This document shows, piece after piece, positions 1 through 5,358 of a DNA stretch of 9,689 nucleotides (positions within the stretch are counted from its first letter, which is position 1; each line of letters starts with the position of its first letter). Source of the DNA: an uncultured Clostridia bacterium (lineage in GTDB: Bacteria; Bacillota_A; Clostridia; Oscillospirales; Oscillospiraceae); NCBI GenBank assembly GCA_947307505.1, contig CAMZJG010000023.1:1-9689 (forward strand). Reading direction: 5' to 3'. Both the position numbers and the translations under genes were made by a program. The notes under the pieces were generated by a model. It saw only the letters and a program-made list of their open reading frames with translations, had not been told where the DNA came from and ran no database searches.

Positions 1-2
1 GT

Positions 3-542
3 CTCTGCCTCTGCGACGCGGTGGAGATCATGGAGGGCAACGGCCCCACCATGGGTACGCCCCGCCATCTCGGACTGATGCTGGCCTGCCGGGACCCCTA
101 CCGGCTGGACCGGCTGTGCGCCGCCCTGCTGGGGGTGAAGGAGGGGGAGATCCCCTATCTGGAAGCGGCGAAACGCCGCGGCCTGCTGGCGGCGGAGGAG
201 CCGGAGATCCCGGAGATGGCCGCGCCCTATGCCCTGAGGGACTTCCAGCGTTCCGGGGCGACGGCTTCCTGGTTTGCCCGATCCGAGGACGACCGGGGAC
301 TGCGGAAGCTCGCCAAGCGCGGCATGTACGTCCTGCTTCGTTCCCGCCCAACGCCGGGGCGGGACTGCGTCGGCTGCGGAAAATGCGCTCGGGACTGTCC
401 CGCCTCCGCCATCGTCATCCGGGGAGGCCGGGCCAGGATCCGCCGGAGTGCCTGTATCCGCTGCTTCTGCTGTCAGGAGTTCTGCCCCACGGGAGCCATG
501 AAAGTTCGGCGTTCCCTGGCGGCGAAGCTCACCGGACGGTGA
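3..542 (+). CDS. DUF362-type iron-sulfur protein, C-terminal part (5' truncated by window)
   Basis: The reading frame is open to the left edge, so only the last 179 residues are visible. They begin LCLCDAVEIMEGNGPTMG, the DUF362 signature (D-x5-EGNGP), followed by a segment of the type DPYRLDRLCAALLGV that also belongs to that domain. After a variable linker come two four-cysteine motifs, CVGCGKCARDCP (about bases 366-401) and CIRCFCCQEFCP (about 453-488). Both are C-x2-C-x2-C-x3-CP and are expected to hold two [4Fe-4S] clusters. The second has an extra Cys inside the motif. No membrane segment is seen in the visible part, so it is probably a cytoplasmic electron carrier or a redox-linked enzyme. 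The substrate of DUF362 proteins is generally not established and I do not assign one. The gene ends 100 bp before the end of a convergent gene, with a hairpin between them. An apparent GTG start at 21 is only an internal codon. Confidence 0.88.
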   Translation, partial: LCLCDAVEIMEGNGPTMGTPRHLGLMLACRDPYRLDRLCAALLGVKEGEIPYLEAAKRRGLLAAEEPEIPEMAAPYALRDFQRSGATASWFARSEDDRGLRKLAKRGMYVLLRSRPTPGRDCVGCGKCARDCPASAIVIRGGRARIRRSACIRCFCCQEFCPTGAMKVRRSLAAKLTGR

Positions 543-573
543 GGCGCCCGGAAGGATATTGTCTCACTGGATC

Positions 574-606
574 AAAAGAACACCCGCCCTGCCGGACGGG
601 TGTTCT
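574..606 (-). terminator. Hairpin between convergent genes, probable terminator
   Basis: A perfect 10-bp stem is formed by AGAACACCCG (577-586) and CGGGTGTTCT (597-606) with a 10-base loop. Read on the minus strand it is followed by TTTTGAT, so it best fits termination of the minus-strand hydrolase gene, which ends at 642. On the plus strand no T-run follows, although it may still stop the DUF362 gene that ends at 542. Confidence 0.6.
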
Positions 607-641
607 GGTACTCATGAAACGAATGATTCAGCAAGAAACGG

Positions 642-1409
642 TCATTTTACAAAGTCGTCGTAGAATTCTGCATAGACTTCCGGAAGGATGGCGGCCAGGT
701 TCGTGAACTCCTTGATGTTGTGGTGCAGGAGCGCCTTGACCGGGGCCAGGGTCGGGAACTTCATGCCGTCAGGCAGAGCCTTGACCATTTTTCCGTTTTC
801 GCACTTGTACCCGAAGAAGAAACGGGTGCGCAGCTCGCAGCCGTTGGCGGTGGGACGGAAGAAGTGGACCATGTTGCCTGCGGCAGAGCAGACGATGGTG
901 CCGTCGAACTTTGCCAGCTTTTCTTTGCTGAAGCCGATGTCCGCGGGATTGCAGAACTTGATCTTCAGGGGCTGCTTGCCCATGTTGCAGTCTTCTTCGA
1001 TATCGTGGGTGGTGTTCCACAGCCGCTCTCTCAGGGAGAGAGATTTGTCAAGGGCGATCTCCGGATTCATGGTCTGGCAGTAGTAGTGCTGATCCCGGTT
1101 CCAGATCTTGTAGCGCATGGATTCGATGGGATGCCAGGCAAACCAGAAATCGAACATCTCCACGGTGGCCCCGGGGAATTCCGTCAGGTTGGCCAGAATG
1201 GCGCATCCGTCGGGGAGATAGCCGTAGCCCAGCTCAATGGGCATGTAGCCGGGTTCGAACAGATTATCCAGATGAAGCGCGCTCTCCTCTTCGGGGAAAT
1301 CCACGGGGTCCTGAGTCTGGGCGTATTTTGCAGGGTCAGGCTCGACCATATCCCGCATAAAATACTTGTAAAGCGGTCCGTTTCTTTCTTCTTCCGTGAT
1401 CGGTACCAT
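642..1409 (-). CDS. DAPG hydrolase / phloretin hydrolase-family protein
   Basis: The 255-residue product resembles the DAPG hydrolase (PhlG) family, which includes phloretin hydrolase of gut Eubacterium. These zinc enzymes cleave a carbon-carbon bond between an acyl group and a phloroglucinol ring. Visible family features are FWFAWHPIESMRYKIW (His93), acidic residues in THDIEED (Glu138/139), MVHFFRP (His182) and HHNIKEF near the C-terminus, where His230-x3-Glu234 matches the family's metal-binding HxxxE. The His/Glu set expected for Zn is therefore present. There is no signal peptide, so it should be cytoplasmic. The start is ATG at 1409, preceded by AAAGGAG 8 bases upstream. It has its own promoter and no obvious operon partner. 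Likely substrates in a gut anaerobe are phloretin-like dihydrochalcones or acylphloroglucinols, but substrate is inferred from family only; a different beta-diketone-like or aryl ketone substrate is possible. Confidence 0.8.
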   Translation of the reverse strand: MVPITEEERNGPLYKYFMRDMVEPDPAKYAQTQDPVDFPEEESALHLDNLFEPGYMPIELGYGYLPDGCAILANLTEFPGATVEMFDFWFAWHPIESMRYKIWNRDQHYYCQTMNPEIALDKSLSLRERLWNTTHDIEEDCNMGKQPLKIKFCNPADIGFSKEKLAKFDGTIVCSAAGNMVHFFRPTANGCELRTRFFFGYKCENGKMVKALPDGMKFPTLAPVKALLHHNIKEFTNLAAILPEVYAEFYDDFVK

Positions 1410-1446
1410 AGTGTCTGCTCCTTTCCTGTTCGGTTGATTTGACCCT

Positions 1447-1475
1447 AGGATAACACAAAAATCCGGGCAAGTCTA
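1447..1475 (-). promoter_or_regulatory. Predicted sigma-A promoter of the DAPG-hydrolase-family gene
   Basis: On the minus strand there is TAGACT (-35, 1475-1470; 4 of 6 consensus), a 17-bp spacer and TATCCT (-10, 1452-1447). The same -10 variant occurs in the strong cysK promoter in this window. The start of transcription would fall near 1440, leaving a leader of about 30 bases that contains the AAAGGAG ribosome site. Confidence 0.5.
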
Positions 1476-1480
1476 TCGGC

Positions 1481-1499
1481 AGGCAAGCTTCGTTTGCCT
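1481..1499 (-). terminator. Small hairpin after the QueG-like gene
   Basis: AGGCAA (1481-1486) pairs with TTGCCT (1494-1499) around a 7-base loop, 10 bases past the stop of the minus-strand iron-sulfur gene. There is no T-run on the minus strand, so it is at best a weak or factor-dependent terminator. It sits just upstream of the next promoter. Confidence 0.25.
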
Positions 1500-1509
1500 T
1501 TCTTGTTCG

Positions 1510-2331
1510 TTATTGATCGGCTTTAACGGGGATCCTGTCCTCGCAGGGAACGCCCACCATGCATTTGCCGCAGTTGCCTTTTTTGTATATTTTGAAAAGT
1601 TCGCCGGAGCGCCCGCTGCATTTCTTCAGATTGCGCAGATGCTCCAGGGAGATGGCGTCCACGGGGCACCGGGTCGTGCAGGTCCCGCAGCGGGTGCAGT
1701 ATTCGTAGGGATCCGTATAGGGCCGCTTCGTGGGCTCCATGGCGCAGTCCAGAAGCAGGGTGACCATGGCGCCGCAGCAGCCTTTCTCCGTGATGATATG
1801 GCGGTGGACGCCGAAGGTGCCCAGACCGGCGACGTAGGCCACGTGCCGGGTAGACCAGGCGACGGACCAGTGCAGGTCTTCCTCTCCTCCGTTATCCACG
1901 GGGATGGAAACGGAGGGGTGATCCATATCCCAGGTGGGATTGAAGACCTTGATGCCTTCCTTTTCCAGGGCGGCGGTCACAGCCCGGGCAAAGGGGACCA
2001 CCACTTTGGCATGATTCCCGTAACCGTTCACCCAGGCTTCGTCTATGGGCTCGTTGGAAGCCCGATGCCGGCTGCGGATCTCCTCCGAGAAGGAAAAGTA
2101 GAACACCGCGACGGTTTTTGCTTCCGGCATCCATTCCTTCGGACTCATCCACTTTTCCCCGATGATCTCCGGGTCCCGGAAGGTGTCGAACAGGGGATCG
2201 TCTGCGGCGGCGAAGCCGTAGATCGGCGCATCCATGATGGGCACGGTCACGTTCTCCTGGGGGAGAAGGACCTGATTGTCCACGCCGGCAAAGGCGTCCT
2301 TCACGATGGCGGCAAATTGTTCCTTGTCCAT
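1510..2331 (-). CDS. QueG-like (epoxyqueuosine reductase-related) 4Fe-4S protein
   Basis: The 273-residue product carries a QueG-related layout. A variable N-terminal half is followed by VAWSTRHVAYVAGLGTFG (about 157-174), which matches the family's A-x-x-AGLG-x-x-G segment. Next is a ferredoxin motif, CTRCGTCTTRCP (Cys212, 215, 218, 222), and a second set, Cys238, Cys254, Cys257 and Cys263 (CGKCMVGVPC), suited to a second [4Fe-4S] cluster. QueG proteins use cobalamin and two clusters to reduce epoxyqueuosine in tRNA. This protein is shorter, lacks any C-terminal repeat domain, and belongs to a group of anaerobe paralogues often labelled epoxyqueuosine reductase without proof, so function is left open. 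The start is ATG at 2331 with GAGG five bases upstream; the frame stays open much further upstream, but that stretch is intergenic and antisense to the DUF3795 gene. It is transcribed away from that gene. Confidence 0.82.
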   Translation of the reverse strand: MDKEQFAAIVKDAFAGVDNQVLLPQENVTVPIMDAPIYGFAAADDPLFDTFRDPEIIGEKWMSPKEWMPEAKTVAVFYFSFSEEIRSRHRASNEPIDEAWVNGYGNHAKVVVPFARAVTAALEKEGIKVFNPTWDMDHPSVSIPVDNGGEEDLHWSVAWSTRHVAYVAGLGTFGVHRHIITEKGCCGAMVTLLLDCAMEPTKRPYTDPYEYCTRCGTCTTRCPVDAISLEHLRNLKKCSGRSGELFKIYKKGNCGKCMVGVPCEDRIPVKADQ

Positions 2332-2601
2332 AGTTACCTCTCTTTCCTCTTGCCGGGCAAGCCATGCGGCGGCTGTGCCCGGAAATGTTCTGCGCATAAG
2401 CTGCGCGGAGCTGATCCGGCTTGTTTTCTCCGGCAGCACATTTGTTTGATTTGATTCTATAATAATCAGAAATAACCCACAAGAAAAAACGCAGATGTTT
2501 CTTGCTGTCCTCCGTACCCGCTGTTCCGTTTGCGTTTTTGCCGAAGAGAGAGTAGACTGTTCACAGAAAAACAAAGATCGAAATGAAAGGGATACAGCCA
2601 A
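2332..2601. promoter_or_regulatory. Divergent intergenic region with an AT-rich promoter core
   Basis: This 270-bp gap separates the minus-strand iron-sulfur gene from the plus-strand DUF3795 gene. Its AT-rich core (about 2440-2500) holds a perfect TATAAT on the plus strand (2458-2463) and an overlapping TATTAT on the minus strand (2464-2459), with a weak minus-strand -35 TTTTCT at 2487-2482, 17 bp away. A 7-bp inverted repeat, CAAGAAA (2480-2486) and TTTCTTG (2498-2504), lies beside it and could be an operator or chance. From about 2332 to 2440, the leader of the minus-strand gene, I see no RNA structure of a known class. Confidence 0.4.
2530..2558 (+). promoter_or_regulatory. Predicted promoter of the DUF3795 operon
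   Basis: TTGCGT (2530-2535), a 17-bp spacer and TAGACT (2553-2558, 4 of 6 consensus) lie 44 bp before the ATG at 2602. The -35 is weak, but the spacing and the -10 sequence resemble the other promoters in the window. Confidence 0.4.
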
Positions 2602-3018
2602 ATGATGTTCACAGCGGAAATGATGGCCCCCTGCGGGCTGGACTGCAGTCTCTGCCTCTTTGCGCACAACAAGGAAAAGCCCTGCCCCGGCTGCAATGCC
2701 GAAAGCGACGATAAGCCTGATTTCTGCACGAAATGGTGCAGGATCATCCCCTGCGAAAAGCGGGTGAAAAACGGATACCGGTACTGTGACGAATGCCCGG
2801 ATTTTCCCTGCGGAGATCTGGAGCGGCTGGAGGATCGGTACATGACGGCCTATCCCCTGAAGGAGTCCCCCATGCAGAATCTTCGGGATATCCGGAGTAT
2901 GGGCATGGAGGCGTTCCTGGCCCGGGAGCGGGAGAAATGGACCTGCGCCAAATGCGGCGGGCCGATCTGCGTGCACAACGGGATCTGCCGGGACTGCGGG
3001 GACAAGGCTGAGGGCTGA
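2602..3018 (+). CDS. DUF3795 cysteine-rich protein
   Basis: The 138-residue product begins with MAPCGLDCSLCLFA, then CPGC and a run of paired cysteines, which is the DUF3795 pattern (C-G-x2-C-x2-C ... C-x-G-C). It has 16 cysteines: 11 in the first 70 residues and five in a C-terminal knuckle CAKCGGPICVHNGICRDCG (115-133), all arranged like zinc- or Fe-S-binding sites. Function of the family is unknown; a metal-binding regulatory or small adaptor role is only a guess. The start is ATG at 2602, with AAAGGGA about 11 bases upstream; a second ATG follows immediately at 2605 and could also serve. It is the first gene of a three-gene run, with 45 bp to the next. Confidence 0.85.
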   Translation: MMFTAEMMAPCGLDCSLCLFAHNKEKPCPGCNAESDDKPDFCTKWCRIIPCEKRVKNGYRYCDECPDFPCGDLERLEDRYMTAYPLKESPMQNLRDIRSMGMEAFLAREREKWTCAKCGGPICVHNGICRDCGDKAEG

Positions 3019-3063
3019 CCGACCCGAGCCGGCTCGAGCTGCGATGAAAGGCAAGGGAACAGG

Positions 3064-3300
3064 ATGAGAAATGAGTGGTCCTTCGCCAGAGATGATTTGG
3101 TCTGCGCGATCACCGAGCTGGGTTTTCCCGCGGAACTGGGAGACGCCGTTGCGCGGCACCTGGGAAGCCCGAAGGCCATGGATCGGATGACCCGGTATTT
3201 GTATTATGCGAAGCCAGAGTCGGCGGAGATGATCGTGGATGAGATGCTTTCCATCCGCAGCGAGATCGACGCCTGGAGGGAACGGAAAAACAGCAGATAG
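3064..3300 (+). CDS. Small conserved-looking helical protein, function unknown
   Basis: This 78-residue protein starts at ATG 3064 with AAGGGAACAGG just upstream. It reads as all-alpha, ending in a helix of the form MIVDEMLSIRSEIDAWRE. From memory, similar short proteins with an LGSPKA-x-DRM core and DEML-x2-R/C-SEI-x2-W ending are common, unnamed, in Clostridia, which supports it being a real gene. It has no signal peptide, membrane segment or metal motif. It lies 45 bp after the DUF3795 gene and 20 bp before the next gene in the same direction, so it is probably co-transcribed with both. I do not assign a function. Confidence 0.75.
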   Translation: MRNEWSFARDDLVCAITELGFPAELGDAVARHLGSPKAMDRMTRYLYYAKPESAEMIVDEMLSIRSEIDAWRERKNSR

Positions 3301-3320
3301 ACGAAGGAAACGGGATCATC

Positions 3321-3641
3321 ATGAAGAGATTCGGAGAGAAAGGCCGGGTCGAACGAAGGCGCCGTTCCCGAAAAAAACTCCTTCAGCGGGAAAAGATGAT
3401 GCGCTTTTTCGGGCAGCAGGGCGGCCTCGTCTATGAGAAGCATCGCCGGAAGATCGACCGCTCCCCGGGCTATATGCGGGACGGGAACGTTTCCCATTTT
3501 GTCAGCGTCGGGTTTTCCCAAAAGACCCGGGACAGGGATCGGTACGGTCCGGAGGTCCTCCGATCGCGGCGGGATGAACGGGCGGCCCAGTCCGCAAGGC
3601 AGCAGTTGAAGGAGCACGGCGATGGGCGGCGGAGAGATTGA
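3321..3641 (+). CDS. Small, highly basic hypothetical protein
   Basis: The 106-residue product is strongly basic: 33 residues are Arg or Lys, including an RRRR run near the N-terminus and RRR near the C-terminus. The middle, about residues 45-80, is less charged and reads like a small folded core (GYMRDGNVSHFVSVGFSQK). The composition suggests nucleic-acid or ribosome binding, but no known domain is recognised. The start is ATG at 3321, with GAAGGAAACGG about 8 bases upstream, and codon use looks like its neighbours. An overlapping minus-strand frame has no good start site. A terminator follows 14 bp after the stop, consistent with it being the last gene of the DUF3795 operon. Confidence 0.6.
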   Translation: MKRFGEKGRVERRRRSRKKLLQREKMMRFFGQQGGLVYEKHRRKIDRSPGYMRDGNVSHFVSVGFSQKTRDRDRYGPEVLRSRRDERAAQSARQQLKEHGDGRRRD

Positions 3642-3654
3642 ATCCGTTTTGCAG

Positions 3655-3699
3655 GGAGAACTTTGCGATCCGCGAGGTCCGAAGCTCTCCTTTTTGTTT
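3655..3699 (+). terminator. Rho-independent terminator of the DUF3795 operon
   Basis: GGAGAACTT (3655-3663) pairs with AAGCTCTCC (3682-3690) with one A-C mismatch, and the stem can extend by a T-G and a G-C pair. It is followed directly by TTTTTGTTTG. It ends the three-gene run and its T-tract overlaps the next promoter's -35. Confidence 0.7.
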
Positions 3700-3726
3700 G
3701 ATTTCTCCCGGCGGAAATAGTAAACT
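3698..3726 (+). promoter_or_regulatory. Predicted sigma-A promoter of yjbQ-GNAT
   Basis: TTGATT (3698-3703; TTGA plus two mismatches), a 17-bp spacer and TAAACT (3721-3726; 4 of 6 consensus) lie 34 bp before the GTG start at 3761. The -35 reuses the end of the upstream terminator's T-tract, so the promoter restarts transcription immediately. Confidence 0.55.
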
Positions 3727-3760
3727 GTACCTGAAGATCCCTTGAGCGGAGGAAGAGACC

Positions 3761-4183
3761 GTGCTGATCAGGCTGAGCGTGAATACGACAAAGCATACCC
3801 AGATGACGGATATCACCGGGATGATCCGGAAAGCGGTGGAGGAAAGCGGGTTTCGGGACGGGATCTGTACCGTTTTTGTGCCCCATACCACCGCCGCCGT
3901 CACCATCAACGAAAACGCCGACCCGGATGTGGTGCGGGATTTCACGGCGGAGCTGGGCAAGATCGTTCCCTGGGAGGACGGGTACCGTCACCTGGAGGGG
4001 AATTCCGCCGCCCATCTGAAAGCCAGCATGATGGGCTTTTCCCAGCAGATCATTGTAGACGGCGGACAGCTGGTCCTGGGCACCTGGCAGGGGATCTGGT
4101 TCTGCGAGTTCGACGGTCCCCGCAGCAGGAGCGTCTATGTGAAGCTGATGGGGGATCGCCGCGTTTCGGAGGAAACAGAATGA
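3761..4183 (+). CDS. yjbQ: YjbQ-family protein (UPF0047, secondary thiamine-phosphate synthase-like)
   Basis: The 140-residue product is full length for the YjbQ/UPF0047 family. It shows the signature blocks FVPHTTAAVTINENADPDV (39-57, with His42), HLEGNSAAHLKASMMG (77-92, with His77 and His85) and LGTWQGIWFCEFDGPR (106-121). These compact trimeric cytoplasmic proteins have a conserved His/Asp pocket. E. coli YjbQ has weak thiamine-phosphate synthase activity that rescues mutants, though its true role is not settled. The start is GTG at 3761, chosen because GGAGG (3748-3752) sits 8 bases before it and the family begins here; an in-frame alternative is not needed. Its stop overlaps the start of the GNAT gene (ATGA), so the two are translationally coupled. 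Confidence 0.92.
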   Translation: MLIRLSVNTTKHTQMTDITGMIRKAVEESGFRDGICTVFVPHTTAAVTINENADPDVVRDFTAELGKIVPWEDGYRHLEGNSAAHLKASMMGFSQQIIVDGGQLVLGTWQGIWFCEFDGPRSRSVYVKLMGDRRVSEETE

Positions 4184-4584
4184 GCATCGTCTATCGGGAA
4201 ACCCGCGATTTCAGCCGGGATGAGCTGGAACGGCTCTTCCTGTCGGTGGAATGGTCTTCGGGCCATTTTCCCGATAAGCTTGCCGCAGCCATGAAAAACT
4301 TCGCTACGGTCTTTTCCGCCTGGGACGGTGAAAGACTGGCGGGCATGGTCTGCGCCATGGACGACGGGGTCATGAACGCCTACATCCATTATCTTCTTGT
4401 GGATCCGGAATACCAGGGCAGGACCATCGGCACGACGCTGATGGAAATGGTCAGGGAGAAGTACAAGGACTATCTGCGGATCGCGGTGATCGCCTACGAC
4501 CGGGAACTGGCGTTTTACGAACACTGCGGGTTTGTGAAGAGCGGGGATTCCTCGCCGATGTTCATCACGTCGTTGTGGACTTGA
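4180..4584 (+). CDS. GNAT-family N-acetyltransferase
   Basis: This 134-residue single-domain protein has GNAT features: a beta4 strand and motif A, YLLVDPEYQGRTIGTTLM (71-88), and a C-terminal AFYEHCGFVKSG (111-122), the usual F-Y-x3-G-F motif. Motif A normally reads Q/R-x-x-G-x-G/A; here the first glycine is Thr82 (QGRTIG), a modest deviation that may alter acetyl-CoA pyrophosphate binding. The protein should transfer an acetyl group from acetyl-CoA to an amine; the acceptor is unknown. The start is ATG at 4180, overlapping the yjbQ stop by four bases, with GGAGGAA inside the end of yjbQ as ribosome site. The frame continues upstream through yjbQ, but that part is a shadow. Confidence 0.88.
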   Translation: MSIVYRETRDFSRDELERLFLSVEWSSGHFPDKLAAAMKNFATVFSAWDGERLAGMVCAMDDGVMNAYIHYLLVDPEYQGRTIGTTLMEMVREKYKDYLRIAVIAYDRELAFYEHCGFVKSGDSSPMFITSLWT

Positions 4585-4661
4585 ATCGGCTTTCTGCCGG
4601 AGGGATGCGTCGGCAGGACCGCCGTTGAGTGATTCTGCAAGAGAGAAAAGGAGCGCTTGAG

Positions 4662-5321
4662 ATGGGATTGTTTGATTTCTGGAAAAAGAGAAAGAAAAAA
4701 GCCGCTGCGGCTGCCGCGGCGGAAGCGGCGGCAACGGCAGATCTCAGCGGCGTCGATCCTGCGGAGATCGTTCCGCCTGAGACCCGGTATACCCAGGAGT
4801 ATAAGGATTATCTGGCGTCCAGGGAGGCGGAGGGATCGGAAACGGGAAAAAGAAAAGCGCTGGTCGCCTATTTTTCCGCCAGCGGGGTGACCGCGGGCGT
4901 CGCCCGACGCCTGGCTGACGCCGCGGGCGCGGCGATCTATGAGATCCGGCCCGCCGTGCCCTACACCGAGGAAGATCTGGATTGGCGGAACCAGTATTCC
5001 CGTTCCAGCGTGGAGATGAAGGATAAGGCATGCCGCCCCGCCCTGGCGGATACGGAGGCGCCTGTGGCGGAGGCTGAGCTCATTTTCCTGGGGTATCCCG
5101 TTTGGTGGTATCGGGAACCGTCGATCATCGACACCTTCCTGGAGGCTTACGATTTCAAGGGAAAGAGGATCGTCCTCTTCGCCACCTCCGGCGTCAGCGG
5201 GATCGGCGACGAAGCCCCCGCGCGGGCAGCGGAGCTCACCGGGGCGGAGGTGCTGCCGGGCAAGCGTTTCCCCGCGGATGTTTCCGGGGATGAACTGAAG
5301 GCCTGGGCGGAGGAATACTGA
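4662..5321 (+). CDS. Flavodoxin-like protein (flavodoxin_4 type) with Lys/Ala-rich N-terminus
   Basis: Residues 65-219 form a flavodoxin. The FMN phosphate loop is in [19 protein letters not shown] (68-86); [24 protein letters not shown] (93-116) is the extended segment of this subfamily; [21 protein letters not shown] (141-161) and [10 protein letters not shown] (173-182) complete the flavin site. The first 64 residues are unusual: [12 protein letters not shown], then a seven-Ala run and EAAATA, then a linker. Many relatives have a signal or lipoprotein peptide here; this one has no hydrophobic core for export, so a cytoplasmic location is inferred. Likely role: electron transfer or NAD(P)H-linked quinone/flavin reduction. 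The start is ATG 4662, with AAGGAG 8 bases upstream, preferred over the in-frame GTG at 4629. It lies 77 bp after the GNAT gene and 37 bp before the esterase gene, in the same direction. Confidence 0.88.
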   Translation: MGLFDFWKKRKKKAAAAAAAEAAATADLSGVDPAEIVPPETRYTQEYKDYLASREAEGSETGKRKALVAYFSASGVTAGVARRLADAAGAAIYEIRPAVPYTEEDLDWRNQYSRSSVEMKDKACRPALADTEAPVAEAELIFLGYPVWWYREPSIIDTFLEAYDFKGKRIVLFATSGVSGIGDEAPARAAELTGAEVLPGKRFPADVSGDELKAWAEEY

Positions 5322-5358
5322 CCCATCGGAAGACAACACTTGAGAAAGGATGAGAGAT

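Noticed and set aside
1513..2454. Plus-strand frame of 313 codons opposite the iron-sulfur gene
   Set aside because: His/Gly-rich shadow of a real minus-strand gene with intact cysteine motifs.
3025..3036. 12-bp perfect palindrome CGAGCCGGCTCG between the DUF3795 gene and the 78-residue gene
   Set aside because: It has no loop and no T-run, and such GC palindromes occur by chance at this base composition.
2332..3159. Upstream extension of the QueG-like reading frame to 549 residues
   Set aside because: The added part runs antisense through the DUF3795 gene and an AT-rich promoter region; the ATG at 2331 has a good ribosome site and fits the family.
3742..4179. N-terminal extension of the GNAT frame through yjbQ
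   Set aside because: The sequence is a frame shadow of yjbQ; the GNAT fold begins at ATG 4180.
4594..4616. Hairpin CTGCCG-N11-CGGCAG between the GNAT and flavodoxin genes
   Set aside because: Only 6 bp with an 11-base loop and no T-tract; not convincing as a terminator. No good promoter was found in the gap either.
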